This document shows, piece after piece, positions 25,401 to 32,954 of a stretch of DNA of 45,210 bases. Made by a program: the position numbers and the translations under genes. Source of the DNA: an uncultured Prevotella sp. (GTDB taxonomy: Bacteria; Bacteroidota; Bacteroidia; Bacteroidales; Bacteroidaceae); assembly GCA_944321645.1 (NCBI GenBank), contig CALUMB010000012.1, forward strand, positions 1 to 45,210, in the 5' to 3' direction. The notes under the pieces were generated by a model that saw nothing but the letters and a program-made list of their open reading frames with translations, did no database searches and was not told the origin of the DNA. The first letter of the stretch is position 1; the number at the start of each line of letters is the position of its first letter.

Positions 25401-26055
25401 CACCGTCACCCGCGACAACCTCAACCAGACGCTGATAATCATCGTGCCTAACAGCACCGACTACGGCGGCATCTGCCAGATGTGGGAGGACGGCTCGGCC
25501 ATAGCCTTCTGCCCGCAGAGCACATACGGCTACCCGCTCGACTCGCGCGGCGTGATACAGCACGAGGCCGGCGGCCACGGCTTCGGTAAGCTGGGCGACG
25601 AGTACATCTACCACAACGAGTTCATAGACTTCTGCCAATGCACCTGCTGCGGCCACGTGTTCGAGTTCAACTGGGCCAAGGGCCTCGGCTGGTATGACAA
25701 CCTGTCGCTCACGGGCAAGATGCACGAGGTGCCTTGGAGCCATCTCATCTTCGACGACCGCTACAGCGACATCGTTGACATCTACGAGGGCGGCTTCATG
25801 CACAACCGCGGGGTGTTCCGCTCGGAGCAGAACTCCTGCATGAACAACGACATCCCGTACTACAGCACCATCAGCCGCGAGAGCATCGTGAAGCGCATCA
25901 AGCGTTACGCGGGCGAGGAGTACTCTTTCGAGGAGTTCGTGGCCAACGACAAGCGCGACGCCGGCACCGTGACCCGAAGCGCAGACGTGAGCACACGACT
26001 GATACGCACCTACCAGATGCCACCGCGCATCCACAAGGGCAGCCCGCTGAAGTGA
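22498..26055 (+). CDS. Surface lipoprotein: fimbrillin-like / BspA-type LRR / BACON / M64 peptidase fusion
   Basis: 1185 residues. A lipoprotein signal (VCSCSDD; Cys42 or 44) preceded by repeat-encoded residues (NPSPQVREGGGAA); a fimbrillin-like region (about 50-320, with YDLYWKDKHTHIDVYGYYPFG); BspA/LRR_5 leucine-rich repeats (about 365-730); a BACON domain (about 770-855, with DWCELSQTSGG); and a C-terminal M64 (IgA-peptidase family) metallopeptidase (about 865-1170) with GVIQHEAGGHGFGKLGDEY (His1022, Glu1023, His1027, Asp1034). BACON and M64 modules are associated with mucin or immunoglobulin targets, so a host- or mucin-directed surface protease is likely. The LRR-coding part (about 23590-24690) is far more AT-rich than the rest (38% GC in one 60-base line against 65% in the M64 part), which indicates domain exchange. 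Confidence 0.9.
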   Translation: MKLHIVNIISAFRHAANPSPQVREGGGAASFMAIIAFMAMVCSCSDDLYTGQGAPDGSAGRIELSGEIDQLSITRVNDNGFCDGDVMGVYIVDYDGTTPGTLQPSGNRGDNVRHTFDEEAYKWSSAYDLYWKDKHTHIDVYGYYPFGSPENIEEYPFTVQRDQSTTTDAKGMGGYEASDFLWGKVADVAPTTNVIRLPMQHRMANARVTLVEGSGFASGEWAQTDKIVLATNLIREATINLATGEVTPAGDVEKTATMPSRTGDEWRAIVVPQTVAADQTLFSITIGGIPYKFTKDEAMTYVAGKMNNFSIRVDKKAETGQYALTLISESITPWENDLVSHDANAREYIVINSTAGHLKDSIIAANKDYTQVRNLKITGEINGVDFYFMRDEMEMLQSLNLKEVKIAKTETMLHFGSGSCQPRTYPEDEIPEGAFSGKSSLLRLVLPDKLKVINVGAFENCNNLTGSLNIPEGVTDVMAGAFANCNSMTGSLSLPTTLERIGNGWEKYWYGGAFEQCGFTCELIIPTKVEYIGENAFGGCDNLYGELRLPDNLKTMKGRAFSGCTNLTGNLAIPQGVTNIYSFTFEGCGFDGTLTMHDGITSIETGAFSGTHFKGELDLPKELVVLSDNCFMGCDFSGELKLPENLRTIGNNVFGSYESGSCWRLMGTLVIPDEVQSIGRGAFYGCRSLEGIVFPEGLESIQNEAFYMCTGIGSIVCKGEMPAYVQTTAFDGVAKDNFTLEVPESAIQQYQAATGWKDFKRIAAHHELVCRPSVACALNTEHKQTLVVDAEGEWEVESMPDWCELSQTSGGNKAEVTLTIKEMAKGSADRTGEIVFKLKDKEYTHKCTVTQYDYEYGEDEWLTLQKATRGNTGGINIVILGDGYDGKNISDGDYLTNMKQQVEYFFGIEPYTTYRDYFNVYTAFPLSTETGVGTVNTIRYNRFNTTFTGGVGLRADYDAIFEYALNAPTVTRDNLNQTLIIIVPNSTDYGGICQMWEDGSAIAFCPQSTYGYPLDSRGVIQHEAGGHGFGKLGDEYIYHNEFIDFCQCTCCGHVFEFNWAKGLGWYDNLSLTGKMHEVPWSHLIFDDRYSDIVDIYEGGFMHNRGVFRSEQNSCMNNDIPYYSTISRESIVKRIKRYAGEEYSFEEFVANDKRDAGTVTRSADVSTRLIRTYQMPPRIHKGSPLK
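22548..22588 (+). repeat. Diverged GC-rich repeat in a lipoprotein N-terminus
   Basis: Encodes NPSPQVREGGGAA between the start codon and the hydrophobic core of the M64 protein's signal sequence. It resembles the palindromic elements at 18.5 and 19.9 kb in position and encoded peptide but its arms are degraded. Confidence 0.45.
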
Positions 26056-26063
26056 CCAAGGCA

Positions 26064-26143
26064 CCTATAAGCCCTATTGCCCCTATTTGGCCTATAAGAC
26101 CAATAGGACTGATAGGAGCAATAAGGCCAATAGGCCAAATAAA
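26064..26143 (+). repeat. 9-nt-period tract upstream of the second fimbrillin gene
   Basis: Nine units, consensus CCTATAAGN / CCAATAGGN, with one 8-base unit near the end, stopping 25 bases before the start codon at 26169. Its reverse complement would encode repeated PIGLIG/PISPIG, which is not a gene. Confidence 0.75.
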
Positions 26144-26168
26144 AACAACCAACTAAACACCAAGGATT

Positions 26169-27068
26169 ATGAAACACATCATATTATATGCAGGCTTCGC
26201 GCTGGCCTTGGCCCTGCCTACGGCCTGCTCGCAAGACGACGGCACTGACGGCGCAGCCCCTGCGCCCACCGACGCCAGGCACACGCCGATGACGTTTGCC
26301 GTCACCCACCCGGCGCAGACACGCGCCACAGATGCCGGCTTCGACGAGGGCGACAGCATCGGGCTGTTCGTAGCCGCCGAGGACGCACCGCTGGAGATTG
26401 GCGGCAACCTCGTGAACAACGAGCCGCTGAGGCTCACCGCCGGCACGTGGGCGGCCAACCGCACGCTCTACTGGGACGAAGGCACATACAACGCATACGC
26501 CTACTATCCATACACGACGCCCGTAAGCTCGGTGGACGACCTGCCATTCAGCGTCAGCCTCAACCAAGGCGCCACCGCCGAGGGAGCGCAGATGGACGGC
26601 TACGAGGCCAGCGACCTGCTCTATGCCCGCACCACCGGCGTGAGCGCAAGCAACTCGCCCATACCACTAACGTTCCGCCACATAATGAGCAAGCTGACCA
26701 TCCGCCTCGTAAAGGGCGAGGACTTTGAGGGCGATATGCCCACCGACGGCGTGGTCTACATACACAACACCGTGCCTACGGCCACCATCGACCTTAGCGC
26801 CGGCGTGGCCACGCGCGACGTCTACGGCACACGCGCCACCATCACCGCCCGCCAGCAGGACGACTACACCTACTCGGCCATCATCGTGCCGCAGCGCGTG
26901 GAAAACCGGATGCCGCTCATTGAAGTGATCATGAAGGGCGTGTCTTACATCTACGAAAGCACGTTCCAGTTCAAGCCGGGGGTGGAGCACCTCGTCAACC
27001 TCGTAATCTCCGACAACCCCGACCAGGTGAAGATAGAGATTGGCGGCGAGATAGTTGGCTGGCAATGA
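26169..27068 (+). CDS. Fimbrillin-family lipoprotein
   Basis: 299 residues. Lipoprotein signal ending LALPTACSQDDG with two aspartates soon after the cysteine, as in surface-exported Bacteroidetes lipoproteins. The remainder follows the fimbrillin (Mfa-like) pattern: ATDAGFDEGDSIGLFV, NRTLYWDEGTYNAYAYYPY, GYEASDLLYARTTGV, FRHIMSKLTIRLVKG and a C-terminal YSAIIVPQRV. Same family as the frameshifted gene at 21.5 kb and the N-terminal domain of the M64 protein, so the operon contains three related fimbrillin domains. Likely a surface adhesin or pilus subunit. The next gene starts 22 bases downstream. Confidence 0.88.
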   Translation: MKHIILYAGFALALALPTACSQDDGTDGAAPAPTDARHTPMTFAVTHPAQTRATDAGFDEGDSIGLFVAAEDAPLEIGGNLVNNEPLRLTAGTWAANRTLYWDEGTYNAYAYYPYTTPVSSVDDLPFSVSLNQGATAEGAQMDGYEASDLLYARTTGVSASNSPIPLTFRHIMSKLTIRLVKGEDFEGDMPTDGVVYIHNTVPTATIDLSAGVATRDVYGTRATITARQQDDYTYSAIIVPQRVENRMPLIEVIMKGVSYIYESTFQFKPGVEHLVNLVISDNPDQVKIEIGGEIVGWQ

Positions 27069-27090
27069 CCGGCCTTGACATGACAACGAC

Positions 27091-28122
27091 ATGACGAAAG
27101 CACTCTACGCACTTTCACTGCTCACCGTCGTACTCGGGGGCGTGGCATTGGCCTTGTGGCTCATGCCCGCCCCCGACTTGCCCCACAAGTACGCAAGCCG
27201 CCGCTACGGCGTACACGAAGGGCTACAGCTCGCCTACATGGCCGACGGCCACGGCGGCGGGCATTTTGCCGTTGAAGACGCCTCCGGGCGGCTGCTCTAC
27301 GACATACCGCTGCGCGGCTGCGTGCTCGACGTGCGCTTCCGCGACGGCCGCCTGCGCTTCCGCGAGAACTCCACGGGGCGCGAAGGCTACATCGACCGCA
27401 GCGGCACGGTGACATTCCTGCCCACAGACGGCCATACGCCGCAGCCACAGGAGCACAAGGGCATGGCCAACCAAGCGACAGCAGCCAACAACGCGGCAAC
27501 CACAACGGCAGCCGACGGCAAGCCTGCCGAAGGCGACAGGCGCAAGGCCGACGCCGCCGACCTGCGCCGCATGGCGCGCAGCAACCCCTTCTATGCCGAG
27601 GCTTCAAAGATTCTCTCCGGCAAGCTCAGCGTGGAGGACGCCGGCAGGCGGCGCACCATAATAGGCTACTGCGAGCACCTGCGCACCGCCTACACCACAA
27701 AGGACATCGACTTCCTGCGCCAGGTGTTCAGCGACGAGGCCCTCATCATCGTGGGCAACGTGGTGCGCACCGTACCCGGCAGCGACAAGGCCGGGCTGCC
27801 ACGGCAGCGCGTGGAATACTTCATGCGCACCAAGAAAGAGTACCTGGCGCGGCTGGAACGTGCCTTCGCCGCCAGCAAGGCCATCGACGTGAAGTTTAGC
27901 GGCTTCAGCATCATGCGCCACCCCACCATGGACGGCATCTACGGCGTGACCCTGCGCCAGCGGTACAAGAGCGACCGCTATGCCGACGACGGCCATCTCT
28001 TCCTGCTCTGGGATTTCCGCAACCCATCGATGCCGCTCATCCACGTGCGCACTTGGCAGCCCGCCGACTCTGCCGACGGCGGCGACGGGATGGTAAGCAT
28101 CACCGACTTCAACCTACAATAA
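27091..28122 (+). CDS. Membrane-anchored NTF2-like protein
   Basis: 343 residues. One N-terminal membrane segment (ALYALSLLTVVLGGVALALWL), then a small region resembling WG-type repeats (GRLLYDIPLRGCVLDVRF, GREGYIDRSGTVTFL), an Ala/Thr/Gln-rich linker, and a C-terminal NTF2-like domain (RTIIGYCEHLRTAYTTKDIDFLRQVF, DEALIIVGNVV, FSIMRHPTMDGIYGVTLRQ, LLWDFRNPSMPLIHVRTWQP). I recall this C-terminal domain as recurrent in Bacteroidales next to PEGA-like proteins and Ser/Thr kinases; its function is unknown. Tightly linked to its neighbours, with one base to the next gene. Confidence 0.75.
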   Translation: MTKALYALSLLTVVLGGVALALWLMPAPDLPHKYASRRYGVHEGLQLAYMADGHGGGHFAVEDASGRLLYDIPLRGCVLDVRFRDGRLRFRENSTGREGYIDRSGTVTFLPTDGHTPQPQEHKGMANQATAANNAATTTAADGKPAEGDRRKADAADLRRMARSNPFYAEASKILSGKLSVEDAGRRRTIIGYCEHLRTAYTTKDIDFLRQVFSDEALIIVGNVVRTVPGSDKAGLPRQRVEYFMRTKKEYLARLERAFAASKAIDVKFSGFSIMRHPTMDGIYGVTLRQRYKSDRYADDGHLFLLWDFRNPSMPLIHVRTWQPADSADGGDGMVSITDFNLQ

Positions 28123-28123
28123 A

Positions 28124-29113
28124 ATGCAGAAAAGGCCAAACACATCACACCTTTCGGCCACCGCGCTGCTGCTCGCGCTCCTCTGGGGCTGCGGCTTGCG
28201 TGCCGTGGCGCAGGAGTTCAGGGTTGGCTCGTTCCGCGAGCTGCCCAACGACGTGAGCGCATTCATCACCCCCGTGCGCGACCTCAACGGCGACGCCTGT
28301 GCCTTGGTGAAGGTGGCGGCGCAGGCCGACTTCGCGTTTTCGTCGCCATTGGGCATAGTGAAACGCCGCGACGAGGTGGGCGAAGTGTGGCTCTACCTGC
28401 CGCGCCGCTCGCGGCTGCTCACCATCAAGCACCCCGAGTGGGGCGTGCTGCGCGACTACCGCTTCCCCCGCCCGCTCGAAAGCCACGTCACCTACGAGCT
28501 GGTGATAGAGCCGCCGCGCCGCGACAGCGCGGCCTTGCGCGACACCGTGGTGATCACGAAGACCGTAATCGACACCGTGGCCGTGGGCCGCAGCCGCCCA
28601 AAGCTGCCGCTAAGCGCCGACGTGATGCTCACGGCGGCATTCCACAGCCACGGCCCGTCGTGGGGCATAATGTTCGCGCTAATGCGCCGCCACGGGGCGT
28701 ACATACACGCCGAGACCGACTTCCGCCGAATTGGCGATACGAGGATGGACTGCGCCGAGGACGGTTCGACAGCCGACGGCGGCCCCATGCCCTACTACAC
28801 CGGGCAGACGCGCCACGCCAGCTATGCCGTAACCGCAGGCCCCATCCACCGCATAGGCAGCCGCCTCAGCCTGTTCTACGGCGTTGGCTATGGCCGCGCC
28901 GCCACGGCATGGCAGCTCGCCGCGAGCGAAGGCGGCGGCTACGCCCTCAACACCGGGCTGACCCACAAGGGCATTGCCGCCGAGGCGGGCATCGCGCTGC
29001 GCCTTGGGCGCATATCCGTGGCTGCCTCGGCCATCACCATCGAGGGCAGGCAGTGGCAGGGGAGCATGGGCATCGGAATAAACCTGTTTAAGGGTAAAAA
29101 AGTAAAAAGGTAA
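28124..29113 (+). CDS. Secreted PEGA-like / beta-barrel protein
   Basis: 329 residues with a signal peptide (TALLLALLWGCGLRAVAQ). The N-terminal half (FRELPNDVSAFITPVRDLNG, CALVKVAAQADFAF, GEVWLYLPRRSRLLTIKHPEWG) matches what I know as a PEGA-like module that recurs in Bacteroidales kinase-linked loci. The C-terminal half has alternating beta-strand character (AAFHSHGPSWGIMF, RISVAASAITIEG, WQGSMGIGINLF) and could be a small outer-membrane barrel. The end (FKGKKVKR) overlaps an A-rich AAAGTAAAAAGGTAAA repeat also seen at the esterase stop. Its stop codon directly abuts the next ATG. Confidence 0.7.
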   Translation: MQKRPNTSHLSATALLLALLWGCGLRAVAQEFRVGSFRELPNDVSAFITPVRDLNGDACALVKVAAQADFAFSSPLGIVKRRDEVGEVWLYLPRRSRLLTIKHPEWGVLRDYRFPRPLESHVTYELVIEPPRRDSAALRDTVVITKTVIDTVAVGRSRPKLPLSADVMLTAAFHSHGPSWGIMFALMRRHGAYIHAETDFRRIGDTRMDCAEDGSTADGGPMPYYTGQTRHASYAVTAGPIHRIGSRLSLFYGVGYGRAATAWQLAASEGGGYALNTGLTHKGIAAEAGIALRLGRISVAASAITIEGRQWQGSMGIGINLFKGKKVKR

Positions 29114-31309
29114 ATGAGCATTAAGACACTTGCAACAGTAATCACGGCGGCCATCATAGCCACAGCCTGTAACCCCGACGACGGGCCGGGCAACTTAGAG
29201 CCGCGCTTCACGGCCACCGGGGCCTCGGCCATACTGCACACGGAAGCCACGCTCAGTGGGCGCATAGAGTTGCAGGGAAGCACGCAGATGCCCGCCATGA
29301 GCTTCCTCTACGGAACGGACGAGAGCCTGAGCCAGACTTCCGGCCTGGCTGAAGCCGTGGGCGACAGTGTGGCTGTGCGCGTAACGGGGCTTAAGCCCGG
29401 CACGGCTTACCTGTTCTGCCTGCTCGCCGACAACGGGCGGGTTGAACTGCGCAGCAACACCCTTTCATTCACCACGCAGCCCAGCGGCAGGCCTGCCGTA
29501 TGCGAGGCGACCGACATAAAGCACACAAGCGCAACACTGCAAGGGCAGGCCGACACGCTCGACAACGGCCAGCTGCCCGAGCTGGCGTTCGTCGTAGGAA
29601 CGGAAAGCGGGGCGATGAGCCGGGCAGGAGGAACAATCACCAATGACGGAAAAGCCACAATGCACCTCGAAAACCTCACGCCCGGCACAGCCTACCGTTT
29701 CTGCCTGCAGGCCTTCGACGGCCACAACACGACATACAGCGACACGCTGACGTTCACCACCAAGCCCAGCGACAGGCCGGCCGTAAGCCCCGCAACAGAC
29801 ATAACCCGCACAAGCGCAACACTGCAAGGTCAGGCCGACACGCTCGACAACGGCCAGCTGCCCGAACTGGCTTTCCTCGTAGGAACGGAAAGCGGGGCGA
29901 TGAGCCGGGCAGGAGGAACAATCACCAACGACGGAAAAGCCACAATGCACCTCGAAAACCTCACGCCCGGCACAGCCTACCGTTTCTGCCTGCGGGCTTT
30001 CGACGGCCACAACACGACATACAGCGACACGCTGACGTTCACCACGCTGCCAAACAAGAAGCCCACCATAACCGCCCCCACGCTCATCGGCCAAGGCCCA
30101 ACAAGCGCAATGGTGAGCTATGCCGTGACCGACAACGGCGGCGAGCCACTCACCGCCACCGGGCTGGTAGTCACAAACACTGCCACAGGCGAGCAACAGC
30201 GCATAAAGGCCACGGCTGACATCAACGCCGACACGGTGTTCACCATACGCGCCGCCGGACTTGCGCAGCACGCCACGTTCAGCATCGAAGCATTCGCCGC
30301 CAACACCATTGGCGAAAGCAAAGCCGGCGAAATCACCATGACAACCTCCGAAGCAATAGTGCTCACCTCGCCGGGCCTGCTCGCCGGGATAATAGCCAAC
30401 GATGTCTATGCCTTCACCGAAGTAAGCATCGCCGGGCCTATGAACGGCGACGACCTGCGGCTGCTGCGCCGCATGATGGGGCGCGAGCCTGACGGCAGCG
30501 CAGGCAACGGGCGCCTCGCCAAGGTGGACATGACCGACGCCACCATAGTGGAAGGCGGCGGGCCATACGACGGGCAGCGATACACGAAAGACAACGTGGT
30601 GGGCCAAGGCCTGTTTGCCGGCTGCACGGGGCTGGCCACGCTCCACCTGCCGGCAGGCGCAACCACCATCGAGCAGGAAGCAATGCGCGGCTGCACATCG
30701 CTCGCACAGCTGGCCATACCGTCGGCGGCAGTGTCGGTGGCACCGTCCACGGGCTGCACATCGCTCGCAGCCATATCCGCCCCGGTGGCAAACACGGCCT
30801 ACAGCAGCCGTGACGGCGTGCTCCTGACAGCCGACGGCAAGGAAATAACATGGTTCCCCATGGGCAAGACCGGCGACTACGCACTGCCCGAAAGCGTCAC
30901 GTCGATAGGCGACCGCGCCTTCGCCGGCTGCGCCATAACGCGCTTCACGCTGCCCGACGGCCTGAAAGAAATCGGGCAGGCGGCATTCTTCGGCAGCAAG
31001 GTGGAGGAAGTGACACTGCCCGACGGGCTGAGACTGATACCCACAGCCACATTCCAGCAATGCGCAAGCCTGCACACGGTGCGCCTGGGCAGCAAGGCCG
31101 AGCTCGTGTCAGACTATGCGTTCGACGGCTGCCCACTACGCCACATATACATAGACGCGCAATACCCGCCCGTGTGCAACCCCGATGCGCTCACCACGTC
31201 ATACGGCGAGCTGTTCAGCAAGTGCACGCTCCACGTCCCGGCAGGCCGCTCCGGCTCCTACAAAGCCGACAGCCACTGGGGGCAGTTCAAGAACATCGTG
31301 GAAAATTAA
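29114..31309 (+). CDS. Surface lipoprotein with FN3-like repeats and BspA-type LRR
   Basis: 731 residues. Lipoprotein signal with Cys19 followed by NPDDG. Fibronectin-III-like modules follow (about 25-410), each carrying the LTPGTAYRFC..AFDG signature; two of them, at about 129-223 and 224-318, are encoded by a nearly identical 285-base tandem duplication. The C-terminal part (about 500-731) is a BspA/LRR_5 leucine-rich domain (ESVTSIGDRAFAGCAITRF, LPDGLKEIGQAAFFG). Such proteins serve as adhesins or ligand-binding surface proteins. Start codon immediately follows the previous stop. Confidence 0.85.
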   Translation: MSIKTLATVITAAIIATACNPDDGPGNLEPRFTATGASAILHTEATLSGRIELQGSTQMPAMSFLYGTDESLSQTSGLAEAVGDSVAVRVTGLKPGTAYLFCLLADNGRVELRSNTLSFTTQPSGRPAVCEATDIKHTSATLQGQADTLDNGQLPELAFVVGTESGAMSRAGGTITNDGKATMHLENLTPGTAYRFCLQAFDGHNTTYSDTLTFTTKPSDRPAVSPATDITRTSATLQGQADTLDNGQLPELAFLVGTESGAMSRAGGTITNDGKATMHLENLTPGTAYRFCLRAFDGHNTTYSDTLTFTTLPNKKPTITAPTLIGQGPTSAMVSYAVTDNGGEPLTATGLVVTNTATGEQQRIKATADINADTVFTIRAAGLAQHATFSIEAFAANTIGESKAGEITMTTSEAIVLTSPGLLAGIIANDVYAFTEVSIAGPMNGDDLRLLRRMMGREPDGSAGNGRLAKVDMTDATIVEGGGPYDGQRYTKDNVVGQGLFAGCTGLATLHLPAGATTIEQEAMRGCTSLAQLAIPSAAVSVAPSTGCTSLAAISAPVANTAYSSRDGVLLTADGKEITWFPMGKTGDYALPESVTSIGDRAFAGCAITRFTLPDGLKEIGQAAFFGSKVEEVTLPDGLRLIPTATFQQCASLHTVRLGSKAELVSDYAFDGCPLRHIYIDAQYPPVCNPDALTTSYGELFSKCTLHVPAGRSGSYKADSHWGQFKNIVEN
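29524..30054 (+). repeat. 285-bp tandem intragenic duplication
   Basis: Copies start at 29524 and 29809 (CACAAGCGCAACACTGCAAG) and stay nearly identical for about 245 bases, with only a few substitutions. They encode two almost identical FN3-like modules. Confidence 0.85.
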
Positions 31310-31379
31310 AAGTAAAAAACAAAACGCCGCCCCTCACCCACTGCGGGATACGGTGAAGGCACATAAAAACTATCATAAC

Positions 31380-31943
31380 ATGACCACACCCGAAATTGAA
31401 GAGCTGAAAATACTTCTCGAAGAAAAGTACAACAAGGCTCTGACCTCGACAACCGACTTCGACGGATTCTCCCTGTTCGTGCAGAAGAAGACCAACCAGT
31501 GCGTATCGCCATCAACCCTGAAGCGGCTGTGGGGCTACGTCAGCGACAGCCACAAGCCGCGCACCGACACGCTCGACCGCCTGGCCAAGTGCCTCGGCCA
31601 CAAGAACTACAGTGATTTCGTGAAAGACCTGAAGACCAACACGCGCTACAACTCGTCGTTCTTCGCTGCCGAACAACTGTCGAGCGGCGACATAGCCGAC
31701 GGCTGCACGATAGAAATAGGATGGTCACCCAACAGGCTCGTCACCCTGCGCTACCTCGGCAACAGCCTGTATGAAGTGACCCGCTCCCAGAACAGCAAGA
31801 TGCAGGAGGGCGACCGCTTCGTGACCGGCTGCTTCATCAAGGGCCAGCCGCTCTACCTGCCGTACATAGAGCGCACCGGCGGGCGCACGGCACCCTTCGT
31901 GGCAGGGCGCAACGGAGGGCTGACGATAATCAAGGTGAAATGA
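31380..31943 (+). CDS. Putative DNA-binding regulator paired with the Ser/Thr kinase
   Basis: 187 residues from the ATG at 31380 (MTTPEIEELKILLEEKYNK); the frame is open further upstream only by chance. The N-terminal 85 residues look like a helix-turn-helix region (SLFVQKKTNQCVSPSTLKRLWGYV, KPRTDTLDRLAKCLGHKNYSDF). The C-terminal 90 residues form a small beta-rich domain (GCTIEIGWSPNRLVTLRYLG, FIKGQPLYLPY). I recall similar proteins encoded beside STPKs in Bacteroidales, but none with a known function. It overlaps the kinase gene by 4 bases (ATGA), so the two are translationally coupled and may form a kinase-substrate pair. Confidence 0.75.
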   Translation: MTTPEIEELKILLEEKYNKALTSTTDFDGFSLFVQKKTNQCVSPSTLKRLWGYVSDSHKPRTDTLDRLAKCLGHKNYSDFVKDLKTNTRYNSSFFAAEQLSSGDIADGCTIEIGWSPNRLVTLRYLGNSLYEVTRSQNSKMQEGDRFVTGCFIKGQPLYLPYIERTGGRTAPFVAGRNGGLTIIKVK

Positions 31944-32944
31944 CAGTCAAAGGCGACGCAATGGAGCACCAACACAGGGAACAAGGCGGAAACGGACAGC
32001 CCGGCCTGTCGTCGGGCTACACCGAGGACATAAACGGCGAGATGGCGCCGGGCAGCCCGCAGCCCATCGACAACACGTTTGCCAACATACGCGAACGCTA
32101 CGTGTCGGCCTCGGGCCACACGCGGCTGCTCACCGCCACGCGCTACGGCAAACTGTACATGCTGAAATGCCTCAAGCCCGACTTCCTCTACACGCCCGTC
32201 TACCGGCAGGCCCTGGCCAAGGAGTTCGAGATAGGGCTGCTGCTCGACCATCCTAACATCTGCCGCACCATCGGCATGGAACAGGTTGACGGGCTGGGCA
32301 GCACCATCGTGATGGAATACATCGACGGCGACACGCTCAAAGACATCATCGCAGGCGGCACCCTGACGCCCGCACTTGCCGAGAAAGTGGCCCGCCAGCT
32401 GGCCTCCGCGCTCGACTACATGCACGGCAGGCAGACCGTGCACCGCGACCTGAAGCCCCAGAACATCATGGTGACCCACCACGGGCAGGACGCAAAGCTG
32501 ATAGACTTCAGCCTGGCCGACAGCGACACGTTCGACGTGCTGAAGCTACCCGCCGGCACGTCGGGCTACATAGCGCCCGAACTCTTCGCCCCCGGGGCGC
32601 AGGCCGACGCACGCGCCGACGCCTACTCGCTCGGCATGGTGATGCGCGACATGGCCGAAGCCTGCGGCGACGGCAAGCTCGCCCGCATGGCAGAGCGGTG
32701 CACGCGCCGCGACCCGGCCGGCCGCCCCCTGCCCCTGTCGGGCCTGTTCGCCAGGCCGCAGCCGCGGCCGTGGCAGCTCGTCGTGGCGGCAGCGCTCGCC
32801 TGCGCCTCGCTGCTGCTCGCAGCCTGCATCATCAAGCAAGTGTCCGACCGCGCCGCAGTGCGCAATGCCCCGGTGTCGATTGCCACCCCAAACCAAGCCA
32901 CAGACGGCAACAGGGCCATCGACTACAGTCAATGGCCCCGTTGA
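31940..32944 (+). CDS. Membrane-anchored Ser/Thr protein kinase (Hanks type)
   Basis: 334 residues. Kinase domain about 45-270: Lys76 in YMLKCLK, HRDLKPQN (168-175) as the catalytic loop, DFS (189-191) in place of DFG, GYIAPE (209-214) and DAYSLGMVM. The Gly-rich loop is poorly conserved (SASGHTRLL). One membrane helix (about 278-298, LVVAAALACASLLLAACII) and a short outer tail of about 36 residues follow. The kinase is thus cytoplasmic with a small external segment, unlike PASTA kinases. It ends the operon; a hairpin separates it from the convergent GH42 gene. Confidence 0.9.
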   Translation: MTVKGDAMEHQHREQGGNGQPGLSSGYTEDINGEMAPGSPQPIDNTFANIRERYVSASGHTRLLTATRYGKLYMLKCLKPDFLYTPVYRQALAKEFEIGLLLDHPNICRTIGMEQVDGLGSTIVMEYIDGDTLKDIIAGGTLTPALAEKVARQLASALDYMHGRQTVHRDLKPQNIMVTHHGQDAKLIDFSLADSDTFDVLKLPAGTSGYIAPELFAPGAQADARADAYSLGMVMRDMAEACGDGKLARMAERCTRRDPAGRPLPLSGLFARPQPRPWQLVVAAALACASLLLAACIIKQVSDRAAVRNAPVSIATPNQATDGNRAIDYSQWPR

Positions 32945-32954
32945 AAAATTCCGC

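Noticed and set aside
25898-26152. Open frame encoding repeated PIGLIG/PISPIG on the minus strand
   Set aside because: Product of the 9-nt repeat tract; no start signal and no conservation expected.
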